From: Chitinophagaceae bacterium
GTDB taxonomy: Bacteria > Bacteroidota > Bacteroidia > Chitinophagales > Chitinophagaceae
NCBI GenBank assembly: GCA_014879565.1
Contig: JACSRW010000022.1
Coordinates: 62,001-126,000, forward strand
Direction of reading: 5' to 3'
Length of the DNA: 64,000 nucleotides
How positions within the stretch are numbered: position 1 is the first letter of the stretch; every line of letters begins with the position of its first letter. Made by a program: the position numbers and the translations under genes. Shown here piece after piece: positions 26,677 to 34,239 of this stretch. The notes below the pieces were generated by a model. It worked only from the letters and a program-made list of their open reading frames with translations. It was not told the origin of the DNA and searched no databases.

Positions 26677-26693
26677 CAGCACCTCATATCTGC

Positions 26694-26729
26694 TGCTGTT
26701 AACAGGAAAGCGGGTTCCTGTCTTCAGCA
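26694..26729. terminator. Extended hairpin between convergent dnaJ and VWA genes
   Basis: ACAGGAA (26702-26708) pairs with TTCCTGT (26715-26721), and outside a 3x3 internal loop TGCTG (26694-26698) pairs with CAGCA (26725-26729). On the plus strand a T-rich stretch (GTTTTATTTTTTC) begins about ten bases later. It is placed where a bidirectional terminator is expected. Confidence 0.55.
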
Positions 26730-26738
26730 ATCCGTGTT

Positions 26739-28529
26739 TTATTTTTTCTTCTTGTTTTTTGTATACAGTAACCTGGCTTTTTCCACCAGGTTCAGAAATT
26801 CTCTCTGCAGCAGATCTCCGGATGAAGCGGCGGCCGGCTCAGCCAGCAGGCTGATATCGGTCCAGTTGCTGTTGCGTGTATGCGGAGAATGGCGGAGCAG
26901 GGAACCAAAGAGCGCCACCGCTGCCGAGAAATGATAACATTTCTGCAGCGAGGCAAAAGGTTTGTAAGCGAATGCAGCCGGTTTGGTATAATACCGGAGA
27001 AGGGTATCACCGGGTAAACGGTATTGAATTTTTACTTCCGCCACCTGGCCGGCATACTGACTGTCGGCCACAGCCTGCCGGTTCTGTTCGGTGGGCTCCA
27101 GTTCAAACATAGCCATCAGGGCATGACCGGAACCGATTTCTCCTCCTTCCATCACTGCTGCGGTATCGCGTATGGCCCCAACCTTATTGTCAAACCCGAT
27201 GAGGCGGTATTGTTTTACCAGCGAAGGATTAAAGGTTACATGCATGTACACATCGTCGGCCACCGAATACAGGGTCTGGGTGAATTCCTGCAAAAGAACT
27301 TTTTCGGCTTCCCTGAAATTATCTATATAGGCATAGTTCCCGTTGCCCCTTTCCGCCAGCAAATGAATTTTTGAATCCTTGAAATTACCCATACCCACCC
27401 CCAGACAGGTCAGGTATACTCCCGATTCGCGGTGGACACTGATCATTTCCTCCAGTTCGGCATCAGTCTTTAATCCCACATTAAAATCCCCGTCCGTAGC
27501 CAGAATCACCCGGTTATTTCCGCCCTTTATAAAATGCCGCCGGGCCACCTGGTAAGCCAGTTTTATTCCCGCTTCACCCGGAGTGGATCCGCCGGGTATT
27601 AATTCATCAATCACCTTCATAATCTTATCCTTCTCTGCTCCGCTGGTCGGGCTCAGTAAGATGCCGGTAATGCCTCCGTATACCACGATGGCCACCGAAT
27701 CTTTTTCCCGCAGATTATGCACCAGCAGCCGGAAGGCCGATTGCAGCAAGGGCAGGCGGTTGGGCATATCCATAGACCCGGATACATCAATAAGAAAGAC
27801 AAGATTACAGGGCGGCAGTGTATCCAGGTTCAGCTTACGGGCCGACATATTGATATACATTAACTGGTTGGCCGGATTCCAGGGGCATTGCGTAAGCGTG
27901 GTATTCAGCAAAAACATATCGTTACCGGCCGGCGGGTCATAGTTGAGATTGAAATAATTCAGCATCTCTTCCGCCCGTACCGCGTCGGGCGGCACCTGGG
28001 AGTTCATGGTAATAAAGCGACGGATATTGCTGTACGAGGCCCGGTCAACATTGAGCGACATACCGGTTGCCGGAAACTGACGGGCACTCAGGAAACGGTT
28101 TTCCACCAGGCTGGCATAGGTTTCATCACCCGTAAACCAGGCTTTTTGCTCTTCACGGCCCAGGTCCCGGGTAAAGGAAGAAAGGCGGTTTCGCGGGAGG
28201 TGGCTGTTGCCGGTACGGGTGGGGCGCATTTTAACCCGCACATACTGATCAGCATGTACGAGCATTTTTACAGGACTGTAGCCGTCGAGGGTAAAACTGA
28301 AACTGTCTGCCGGCTGACGGGAGCTGATCCCAAAGGTTCCGTTTACGCCGGTGCGGTAAATATAACCGGTATTGTACTGCTTAATGATTACATTCTGCAA
28401 TACATTTCCTGCTTCATCCTTTACCTCTCCCCTGACATAATATTCCTGTCCGCGGGTAAGGGGTGAAATAAGCAGGCAAACGGTTATATATAGTACAGCC
28501 CTGAGAATATTCTTTCTGTTTAGCTGCAG
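26739..28529 (-). CDS. Exported von Willebrand factor A domain protein (YfbK-like), about 596 aa, start at a rare codon
   Basis: The protein has a carboxypeptidase-regulatory-like N-terminal domain, then the YfbK-type region (TGMSLNVDRASYSNIRRF, AEEMLNYFNLNY), and a VWA domain with a complete MIDAS motif, FLIDVSGSMD (DxSxS). A conventional start is only found at a TTG at 28400, but the frame stays open to 28529. The extra 43 codons encode a convincing signal peptide (RKNILRAVLYITVCLLISPL, then TRGQ) and the missing first strand of the regulatory domain. The only plausible initiator there is CTG at 28529. It is the last gene of a five-gene minus-strand run from 31891. Its role is unknown; metal-dependent protein binding in the periplasm is likely. 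Confidence 0.8.
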   Translation of the reverse strand: MQLNRKNILRAVLYITVCLLISPLTRGQEYYVRGEVKDEAGNVLQNVIIKQYNTGYIYRTGVNGTFGISSRQPADSFSFTLDGYSPVKMLVHADQYVRVKMRPTRTGNSHLPRNRLSSFTRDLGREEQKAWFTGDETYASLVENRFLSARQFPATGMSLNVDRASYSNIRRFITMNSQVPPDAVRAEEMLNYFNLNYDPPAGNDMFLLNTTLTQCPWNPANQLMYINMSARKLNLDTLPPCNLVFLIDVSGSMDMPNRLPLLQSAFRLLVHNLREKDSVAIVVYGGITGILLSPTSGAEKDKIMKVIDELIPGGSTPGEAGIKLAYQVARRHFIKGGNNRVILATDGDFNVGLKTDAELEEMISVHRESGVYLTCLGVGMGNFKDSKIHLLAERGNGNYAYIDNFREAEKVLLQEFTQTLYSVADDVYMHVTFNPSLVKQYRLIGFDNKVGAIRDTAAVMEGGEIGSGHALMAMFELEPTEQNRQAVADSQYAGQVAEVKIQYRLPGDTLLRYYTKPAAFAYKPFASLQKCYHFSAAVALFGSLLRHSPHTRNSNWTDISLLAEPAAASSGDLLQREFLNLVEKARLLYTKNKKKK

Positions 28530-28549
28530 CCGGATTCAACCGGCCGGTA

Positions 28550-29083
28550 TTATATGACCTGGTAGATCTCTTTCAGGTTCCTGCCCAGTCCGTCATAATC
28601 CAGTCCGTACCCCACTACAAATTTGTTGGGAATATCAAAGCCTACATAATCCGGATTCAACGGGAAGACGGTTGCTTCCGACTTATGCAGCAGGGTGGCG
28701 ATTTTAAGGGACAAAGGCTGCTGGTGTGTGAGTTTGGGCAGAAAATGGTGCAGCGTTTTTCCGGTGTCCACAATATCTTCCAGGATAATCACCTCTCTCC
28801 CGAAGATATCCACTTCCAGTCCGATGGATGTTACCACATTACCGGTTGATTTCATTCCCTTGTAGGAGGCCAGTTTTATAAAACTGATTTCCGCGTCAAT
28901 CGTCAGGTGTTTGAACAGGTCGGCCGCGAACATAAACGAACCGTTGAGTATCGCGATAAACAGGGGTTTTTTACCTGCATAATCCGCATTGATCAGCGCG
29001 GCCATTTCTTTAATCCGTTGCTGGATGCTTTCTTCTGGGAGATAAATATCAAATGATTTATCGTGGACTTTAATTACTGGCAT
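28550..29083 (-). CDS. hpt: Hypoxanthine phosphoribosyltransferase, 177 aa
   Basis: Purine salvage enzyme that joins hypoxanthine (or guanine) to PRPP to make IMP or GMP. The PRPP-binding loop VIILEDIVDTGKTL is near residues 94-107, an upstream FIAILNGSFMFAADL fits the flexible-loop side, and the C-terminal VGFDIPNKFVVGYGLDY contacts the base. Length is standard. It lies between the GH73 gene and the VWA gene with gaps of 35 and 20 bases. Confidence 0.96.
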   Translation of the reverse strand: MPVIKVHDKSFDIYLPEESIQQRIKEMAALINADYAGKKPLFIAILNGSFMFAADLFKHLTIDAEISFIKLASYKGMKSTGNVVTSIGLEVDIFGREVIILEDIVDTGKTLHHFLPKLTHQQPLSLKIATLLHKSEATVFPLNPDYVGFDIPNKFVVGYGLDYDGLGRNLKEIYQVI

Positions 29084-29118
29084 ATCCGGAATTTTATCAA
29101 AATAATCAGCGCAGGGGT

Positions 29119-29679
29119 TTATTGTTCCGTGTTTTGATCTGTTCCCGCGCTGTCAGCTTGTTGCGGCCCGTTCAGCGCCTGCAGGGTATATTGCTGCAAG
29201 TTATACTCTTCAATCAGTTTTACCAGAGCCTGAATATACCTGGGATTTGTGGCATAACCCGCTTTTTTAAGCCCTTCGGCCCAGCCTGTATAATCGGTGG
29301 GGGCCAGTGTGAAAAGGGATGCATACCGTTTGCTGTTTTTCAGAAAATCGGAATGATCCCGGTAAGAAGCTTCGGCGCTCTGGTACTTGCGGAAACACTC
29401 TCCTCTTGCGTCATCATCATGCGAAACCGTTTCACCGGTCCAGCCTGTTTTGCATTTAATCCCAAAGTGATTGTTTGATTTCAGTACGAGCACACTGGTA
29501 CCGGCCTGGGTTTCATGAATACCCTGGGCCAGTTTGACGGAAGCCGGCACCCCGGTACGCTGCATCTCTGCAATGGCCAGGTCTTTATAGGTCTCAATAT
29601 ACCGGAGTATTTTTTCCGATTGCTGGGCCCTTACTGCCAAAGAACCGCCAATCAATATAAACAGAAATAGTTTTTTCAT
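29119..29679 (-). CDS. GH73 glucosaminidase (peptidoglycan hydrolase), 186 aa
   Basis: A signal peptide ending AVRAQ (residue 19) leads into a GH73 domain. The catalytic Glu lies in LAQGIHETQAGTS near residue 53, followed by NNHFGIKCKTGWTG and FRKYQSAEASYRDHSDFL, all standard for exo- or endo-N-acetylglucosaminidases that cut cell-wall glycan. No LysM or other anchoring module is present. It probably remodels peptidoglycan in the periplasm. The gene is inside a run of five minus-strand genes. Confidence 0.93.
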   Translation of the reverse strand: MKKLFLFILIGGSLAVRAQQSEKILRYIETYKDLAIAEMQRTGVPASVKLAQGIHETQAGTSVLVLKSNNHFGIKCKTGWTGETVSHDDDARGECFRKYQSAEASYRDHSDFLKNSKRYASLFTLAPTDYTGWAEGLKKAGYATNPRYIQALVKLIEEYNLQQYTLQALNGPQQADSAGTDQNTEQ

Positions 29680-29694
29680 GTGCTCTTTCTCCGT

Positions 29695-30333
29695 TTAACT
29701 TTTCCGGATCAGGTACAACCCGTCGCGGATCGTGAGTAGTGTTGTTTCAATTCCGGGATACGTCCGGATAAAATCATTAAAAGCCTGGATTCCCCTGGCA
29801 CTTTTTCCTTTAATCGTTTCCTGCAGCACCTGCCCGTGAAATAACACATTATCAGCTAATATAAACCCGTTTTGCCGCAAACGGGGGAAAACGAGGTTAA
29901 AATAATCAATATAAGCAGGCTTGTCTGCATCTATAAACACCAGGTCCCAGGTCTCCTCCAGTCCCGGAAGAATATCTAACGCATTCCCTGTATGTAATAG
30001 TATCTGGCCGCCTTTATCTGACCGGTCGAAAAAAGACCGGGCAACAGTTGCATCGGCCTCTCTTAATTCTATGGTATGCAGCAAACCCTCCGGCGCCAGT
30101 CCTTCGGCCAGGCAAAGCGCGCTGTAACCGGTAAAAGTGCCAATTTCCAGAATCCGGGCAGGGCGAAGCATATGACTCACCAGGGAAAGGAAACGGCCCT
30201 GGACCGTACCGCTGAGCATATGTTGTTCGGGATGGTTCTGCCGGGTCCAGGCAGCCAGTTCGCGCAGCAGGGGTGTTTCCCCGGAGGAATATTTCGCCGC
30301 GTAGCTCTCTGCCAGGGGATTGACCAGTTCCAT
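29695..30333 (-). CDS. O-methyltransferase family 3 (catechol O-methyltransferase-like), 212 aa
   Basis: SAM-dependent Rossmann methyltransferase. Motif I is ILEIGTFTGYSALCLAEGL near residue 60, followed by LHTIELREADA, the metal- and catechol-binding WDLVFIDADKPAYIDYFNLV near 125 and FILADNVLFHGQV. These are the blocks of the divalent-metal-dependent family 3 enzymes. The acceptor is unknown. It overlaps no neighbour and lies 25 bases after the symporter gene. Confidence 0.93.
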   Translation of the reverse strand: MELVNPLAESYAAKYSSGETPLLRELAAWTRQNHPEQHMLSGTVQGRFLSLVSHMLRPARILEIGTFTGYSALCLAEGLAPEGLLHTIELREADATVARSFFDRSDKGGQILLHTGNALDILPGLEETWDLVFIDADKPAYIDYFNLVFPRLRQNGFILADNVLFHGQVLQETIKGKSARGIQAFNDFIRTYPGIETTLLTIRDGLYLIRKS

Positions 30334-30358
30334 TAAACCAGGTTTTTGGCAAAGTTAA

Positions 30359-31891
30359 TCATACCGCAGCGAGCTTGCCCTTTGACGGATTTCCGGGCCG
30401 TGAAATCAGCCATAGGCCCGCAAATGTAAAGAGTCCGTTTATCAGGATAAGCTCATTTCCGATCCGGTAGTCACCGAAGGTAGCGGCAGACCACGCTTTC
30501 AGCCAGGGCATAGAAACATGCAGTTTGGCTTCGTACCAGGCAGGATTGCTCAGCATATCCACTGTAAGAGCGAGCAGGGGCGCAATGATACAGGCCACCC
30601 AGATCAGCCGGTCATTCAGCTGACGCCGGGTCAGGATACCAAAGGAGAAAAGACCGAGCAGCGGACCATACGTGACGCCGGCAAATTTCAGGATAAAGTC
30701 TATGATCAGCTTGTCGTTTATCCATTTAAAAAGCAGCACCATCAGGAAGAATATAGCGGCAAAAGTGAAATGCACTTTCAGCCGGGTTCTTTTCTTTTCC
30801 TTTTCCGTGCCGGCACTTTTATTGATGCCCAGTATATCAATACAAAAACAGGAAGTCAGGGATGTGATCGCGCCATCCACGGAGGGGAAGAGTGCGGAAA
30901 TCAGCGCAATAATAAAGATTACCCCGATGAGTCCGCTGAAGGTATCGCTGAGGGCGATGGTCGGGAAAAGATCATCCGGGGGCACGCTGATTCCTTTTTC
31001 GGCGGCATAGAGATACAGCACGCCGCCCAGTACCAGGAAGAGAAAATTAACCACCATGAGTACCGCGGTAAATGTCATGATATTTTTCTGGGAATCCCGC
31101 AGGGTTTTCACACTGATATTCTTTTGCATCATTTCCTGGTCAAGACCCGTCATGGCAATGGCTATAAACATACCCCCGATGATATGCTTGAGGGCAAAAG
31201 AGCCTGAATTGACTTCCCAATTGAAGATCTGTGTATAGCCTTTATCAGCCATCATACTGAGCGCTCCGCCGAAATCTGTACCCAGGGTTTTAACAATAAC
31301 CAGGATACAGGCCACCAGTCCCACCAGCATACCGGTAGTCTGAAGCGTGTCGGTATAAATAATTGTTTTCACCCCTCCTTCAAATGTATACAACAGGATA
31401 AGCACCAGGATCACCAGGGCAGTGGCGGCAAAGGGAATCCCCATTTCCCGGAAGATAAAGGTCTGCAATACACTGATCACAAGGTAAAGCCGGGCGGTGG
31501 CTCCCACTGTACGGGAAAGGATAAAAAAGAAAGCGCCGGCTTTATGGGCATTGATACCAAACCGTTTTTCGAGATAGGTGTAGATGCTGGTCAGGTTCAT
31601 CCGGTAATAAAGCGGTATCAGCACAAAGGCGATGACCATATAACCGAGCAGGTAACCCAGCACGACCTGGTAATAGAAAAAATTTCCGCTGCCCACGCCG
31701 CCCGGTACACTCACGAAAGTAACCCCCGAAAGACTGGTGCCGATCATCCCGAAGGCCACCAGCATCCAGTTACTGTTACGGTTTCCGATAAAAAAAGATT
31801 CATTATCAGAATTACGGGACGTATACCAGGCTACACCCAGCAGGAGCAGGAAATAGCCGATCACAAAGGAAAAGAGAACAACGGGAGTCAT
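30359..31891 (-). CDS. Sodium:solute symporter (SSS family), 510 aa
   Basis: An inner-membrane transporter with about 13 hydrophobic helices. Family features include the early GNRNSNWMLVAFGMIGTSLSGVTFVSVPG, with the serine-rich unwound TM1 typical of SSS, GYMVIAFVLIPLYYR, TYLEKRFGINAHKAG and the later SALFPSVDGAITSLTSCF around the sodium site. The substrate (sugar, amino acid, nucleoside or other) cannot be read from sequence. It is the first gene of a tightly packed minus-strand run through the VWA gene, divergent from the LOG gene. Confidence 0.93.
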   Translation of the reverse strand: MTPVVLFSFVIGYFLLLLGVAWYTSRNSDNESFFIGNRNSNWMLVAFGMIGTSLSGVTFVSVPGGVGSGNFFYYQVVLGYLLGYMVIAFVLIPLYYRMNLTSIYTYLEKRFGINAHKAGAFFFILSRTVGATARLYLVISVLQTFIFREMGIPFAATALVILVLILLYTFEGGVKTIIYTDTLQTTGMLVGLVACILVIVKTLGTDFGGALSMMADKGYTQIFNWEVNSGSFALKHIIGGMFIAIAMTGLDQEMMQKNISVKTLRDSQKNIMTFTAVLMVVNFLFLVLGGVLYLYAAEKGISVPPDDLFPTIALSDTFSGLIGVIFIIALISALFPSVDGAITSLTSCFCIDILGINKSAGTEKEKKRTRLKVHFTFAAIFFLMVLLFKWINDKLIIDFILKFAGVTYGPLLGLFSFGILTRRQLNDRLIWVACIIAPLLALTVDMLSNPAWYEAKLHVSMPWLKAWSAATFGDYRIGNELILINGLFTFAGLWLISRPGNPSKGKLAAV

Positions 31892-31944
31892 GCGGGTTGG
31901 TTTCGGTTAGTCAATCAGCGTTGCAAATTAGACAATTATGAATT

Positions 31945-31974
31945 TTGAAGATACATAAATTTGTTATCCCTTTG
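31945..31974 (+). promoter_or_regulatory. Weak candidate promoter of the LOG-family gene
   Basis: TTG (31945-31947) and TTTG (31971-31974) are 23 bases apart, the spacing seen at grpE, but the -7 element reads TCCCTTTG, not TAnnTTTG. A TAAATTTG at 31956-31963 is a better -7 match but has no TTG at the right distance. Confidence 0.3.
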
Positions 31975-31989
31975 CGGTAATATACAGGT

Positions 31990-32535
31990 ATGGCATTACA
32001 ATCACTGGCTGTCTTCTGCGGTTCCAAAAATGGTAAGAATCCTCTGTTTGCTGCCCATGCCCGTACCCTGGGCAGCCTTTTGGCCCGGCAGGGTATCCGG
32101 CTGGTTTATGGAGGCGGAAGCGCGGGACTGATGGGTATTATCGCCGACAGTGTGATGGCGGAGGGGGGCCGGGTTACCGGCATCATCCCGAAGCTGCTGC
32201 TGGAATGGGAAGTGCAGCACCGGGGCATCACCGAACTGCAGATCTGCGATGATATGCATGAAAGAAAAAAAAGAATCTACAGTATTTCCGATGCGGCGCT
32301 TGTTATGCCGGGCGGATTCGGGACACTGGACGAACTTTTTGAAATTGTCACCTGGAACCAGCTGACCATCCATGACAAACAGATTTATATTCTGAATACA
32401 GACGGCTTTTATGATGACCTGTACCGGCATATAGAGCGCATGAAAGAAGAAGGCTTCCTGTATGAGGAAGCCATTCGGCGTATTCACTTTATAAAGGAGC
32501 CGGAAGAACTGTTTCTTATCCCGGCAGCTGATTAA
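31990..32535 (+). CDS. LOG-family protein (TIGR00730, nucleoside-monophosphate phosphoribohydrolase-like), 181 aa
   Basis: The two family signatures are present: VYGGGSAGLMG near residue 40 and PGGFGTLDELFE near 106, the latter being the PGGxGTxxE phosphoribohydrolase motif. Members split AMP-type nucleotides (and, in plants and some bacteria, cytokinin nucleotides) into base and ribose 5-phosphate. In most bacteria the true substrate is not known. Its last 4 bases overlap the end of the convergent barrel gene. Confidence 0.93.
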   Translation: MALQSLAVFCGSKNGKNPLFAAHARTLGSLLARQGIRLVYGGGSAGLMGIIADSVMAEGGRVTGIIPKLLLEWEVQHRGITELQICDDMHERKKRIYSISDAALVMPGGFGTLDELFEIVTWNQLTIHDKQIYILNTDGFYDDLYRHIERMKEEGFLYEEAIRRIHFIKEPEELFLIPAAD

Positions 32536-33137
32536 TCCTTTTTGCCTTTCCGGCCAAAATAAAAACTGAAACCGGTGCGGAATACCGGTAATACCCGGCC
32601 AAACTCATCGCGGTAAGGAGAGTTAAGATCGTTCATCGCATCAATCATGATACTGGTATAGAATTGTCCCTGGCCAATCCGGCGGGTGCCATAACCAATG
32701 CCCACCAGCAGGCTGGGCGCTTCAGCTGTTGCCCGGCTGATCACACTGCCATTGGTTTTTTCACTGAGGGAAATCCGGTTGTACTCAAACTGTCCGCCGA
32801 CAAAAAACTGACTCACGGGCCAGATACGCAGGAAAGGGCCGCCTCCGAGCGCAAGGTAACGGACCGTACTGTTGGCATAGCGGTAACGCTGGGTGATATA
32901 GTTCAGGTTGATGGCCACACCTGCATCAATGACTTCACTGATACTGTAGCCGAATTCCGGATTCAGCCCGATAATAAACCCGTTGGAAAAGCCAAGATTA
33001 AATCCCGACCCGAGGAAGGCATTGTTCCAGTTCCAGCCCGCAGGCTTTTCTTCTTCCCTTTCTTTACGCTGAGCATCCAGCTGCAATACTGAAAAACTCA
33101 GCAGCAATACTATGAAATAACGCAGACCTTTTTTCAT
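32532..33137 (-). CDS. Predicted outer-membrane beta-barrel protein, 201 aa
   Basis: Starting at MKKGLRYFIVLLLSF (ATG 33137), the protein has a signal peptide ending in LDAQ. An upstream in-frame ATG would add nine residues and spoil the signal. The mature part shows paired amphipathic strands (GSGFNLGFSNGFIIGLNPEFGYSI, VAINLNYITQRYRY, QFFVGGQFEYNRISL) and ends GFSFYFGRKGKKD, consistent with a small eight-strand barrel. No more specific family is recognised. It precedes, on the same strand, no gene; upstream lies PorP/SprF copy two. Confidence 0.82.
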   Translation of the reverse strand: MKKGLRYFIVLLLSFSVLQLDAQRKEREEEKPAGWNWNNAFLGSGFNLGFSNGFIIGLNPEFGYSISEVIDAGVAINLNYITQRYRYANSTVRYLALGGGPFLRIWPVSQFFVGGQFEYNRISLSEKTNGSVISRATAEAPSLLVGIGYGTRRIGQGQFYTSIMIDAMNDLNSPYRDEFGRVLPVFRTGFSFYFGRKGKKD

Positions 33138-33195
33138 GGAAAATAGTTGAGAAACGTTATGCAAGTTACGTCAGCCTTCTGAATTCGTAAAGGGT

Positions 33196-34230
33196 TCAGT
33201 ATTTAAAAGAAGGGCACATAGACTCCCGTTTGTTTCCTTTGTATGAACCCAGAGATCCCATTTTTACCAGGGAAAATTCAAAGGCGCCCTGTGCATTATT
33301 AAAGGTTTTCAGACCGGAGGTGGTGGCATCATAGGAAAAACTGAACATGATATCCTTTATTCCCAGTCCGACAGTGGGGATTAAGGCATCCCCATACCGG
33401 TAATAGGCACCCGCCATCAGCACTTTTTCCCCATCACCGGAGAGATTATAATGCGCATTCAGCCCTCCCACCAGTTCCCAGGATTTTGCCTGCAGGGAAA
33501 AATAGGCATTGGGATTCAGGATCACCATATCATTCAGTTTGAAGCTGCCGTTGACAAAGCCGGTATACCTGACCGGTATCCGGTTATCAATGCCCGGCTG
33601 TTCGGTAAAGAAAGATTCTTTGGGCTGATTGATATGCATGGCAGAGAAACCGGCATTCAGGTAGGTACGGTTATCCGGGAAATAGGCATAATTCATCCCT
33701 ACCTGCATATCAAAATAGCTGATATTGTTATAGTCCAGTTTAGGCGCCGATACGGTCTGGTGGGCATCAAAAAACTGGCCGTTCCACTGGCTGGGAAAAC
33801 TCAGGTTGCTGGTATTGATATTTTTATTGGCCCATCCGGCATTAAAGCCCAGGCTGACCAGGCTGCCTGAACCGATCATCTGGTGATAGGCCACCGAGGC
33901 ATATGCTTTGGTGGAGGTCAGTACACTGCTTCCGGCCACATCACGGAGAATGGTACCCCCGACACCCAGCCATCCGGTATTCTCTTCATTCTGCAGCACC
34001 TGCACATCCCCGTAAGCGCTCATGGTTTTATAGGGAAACGCGGTGACGGAAGCCCACTGGTTGCGGTAGTTGATTCCCAGCCGGTAATCCCCGTCAGGTA
34101 TAAATCCTGTATTGGCCGGGTTGGTCAGCAGGGGGGCATTCATAAACTGCGAAAAATGCAGATCCTGAGCGGGCGCCTGCGAACAGAGGCCAGCGAGTAT
34201 CATTCCCAATCCGAATAACTTGCCCTTCAT
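33196..34230 (-). CDS. PorP/SprF-family T9SS outer-membrane protein, second copy, 344 aa
   Basis: The signal peptide is followed by the same hallmark as the other copy, QDLHFSQFMNAPLLTNPANTGFI, then YRNQWASVTAFPYKTMSAYGD and a barrel that ends SMCPSFKY. It starts 9 bases after the stop of the 1192-aa type B sorting-domain protein, repeating the cargo-then-PorP order seen at 17180-22548. It presumably anchors that cargo at the cell surface together with the T9SS. The two copies are clearly diverged over most of their length, so a recent duplication is unlikely. Confidence 0.95.
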   Translation of the reverse strand: MKGKLFGLGMILAGLCSQAPAQDLHFSQFMNAPLLTNPANTGFIPDGDYRLGINYRNQWASVTAFPYKTMSAYGDVQVLQNEENTGWLGVGGTILRDVAGSSVLTSTKAYASVAYHQMIGSGSLVSLGFNAGWANKNINTSNLSFPSQWNGQFFDAHQTVSAPKLDYNNISYFDMQVGMNYAYFPDNRTYLNAGFSAMHINQPKESFFTEQPGIDNRIPVRYTGFVNGSFKLNDMVILNPNAYFSLQAKSWELVGGLNAHYNLSGDGEKVLMAGAYYRYGDALIPTVGLGIKDIMFSFSYDATTSGLKTFNNAQGAFEFSLVKMGSLGSYKGNKRESMCPSFKY

Positions 34231-34239
34231 AATCCTGCT

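Noticed and set aside
28400-28402. TTG at 28400 as start of the VWA gene
   Set aside because: It would cut off an obvious signal peptide and the first strand of the N-terminal domain encoded in the same open frame.
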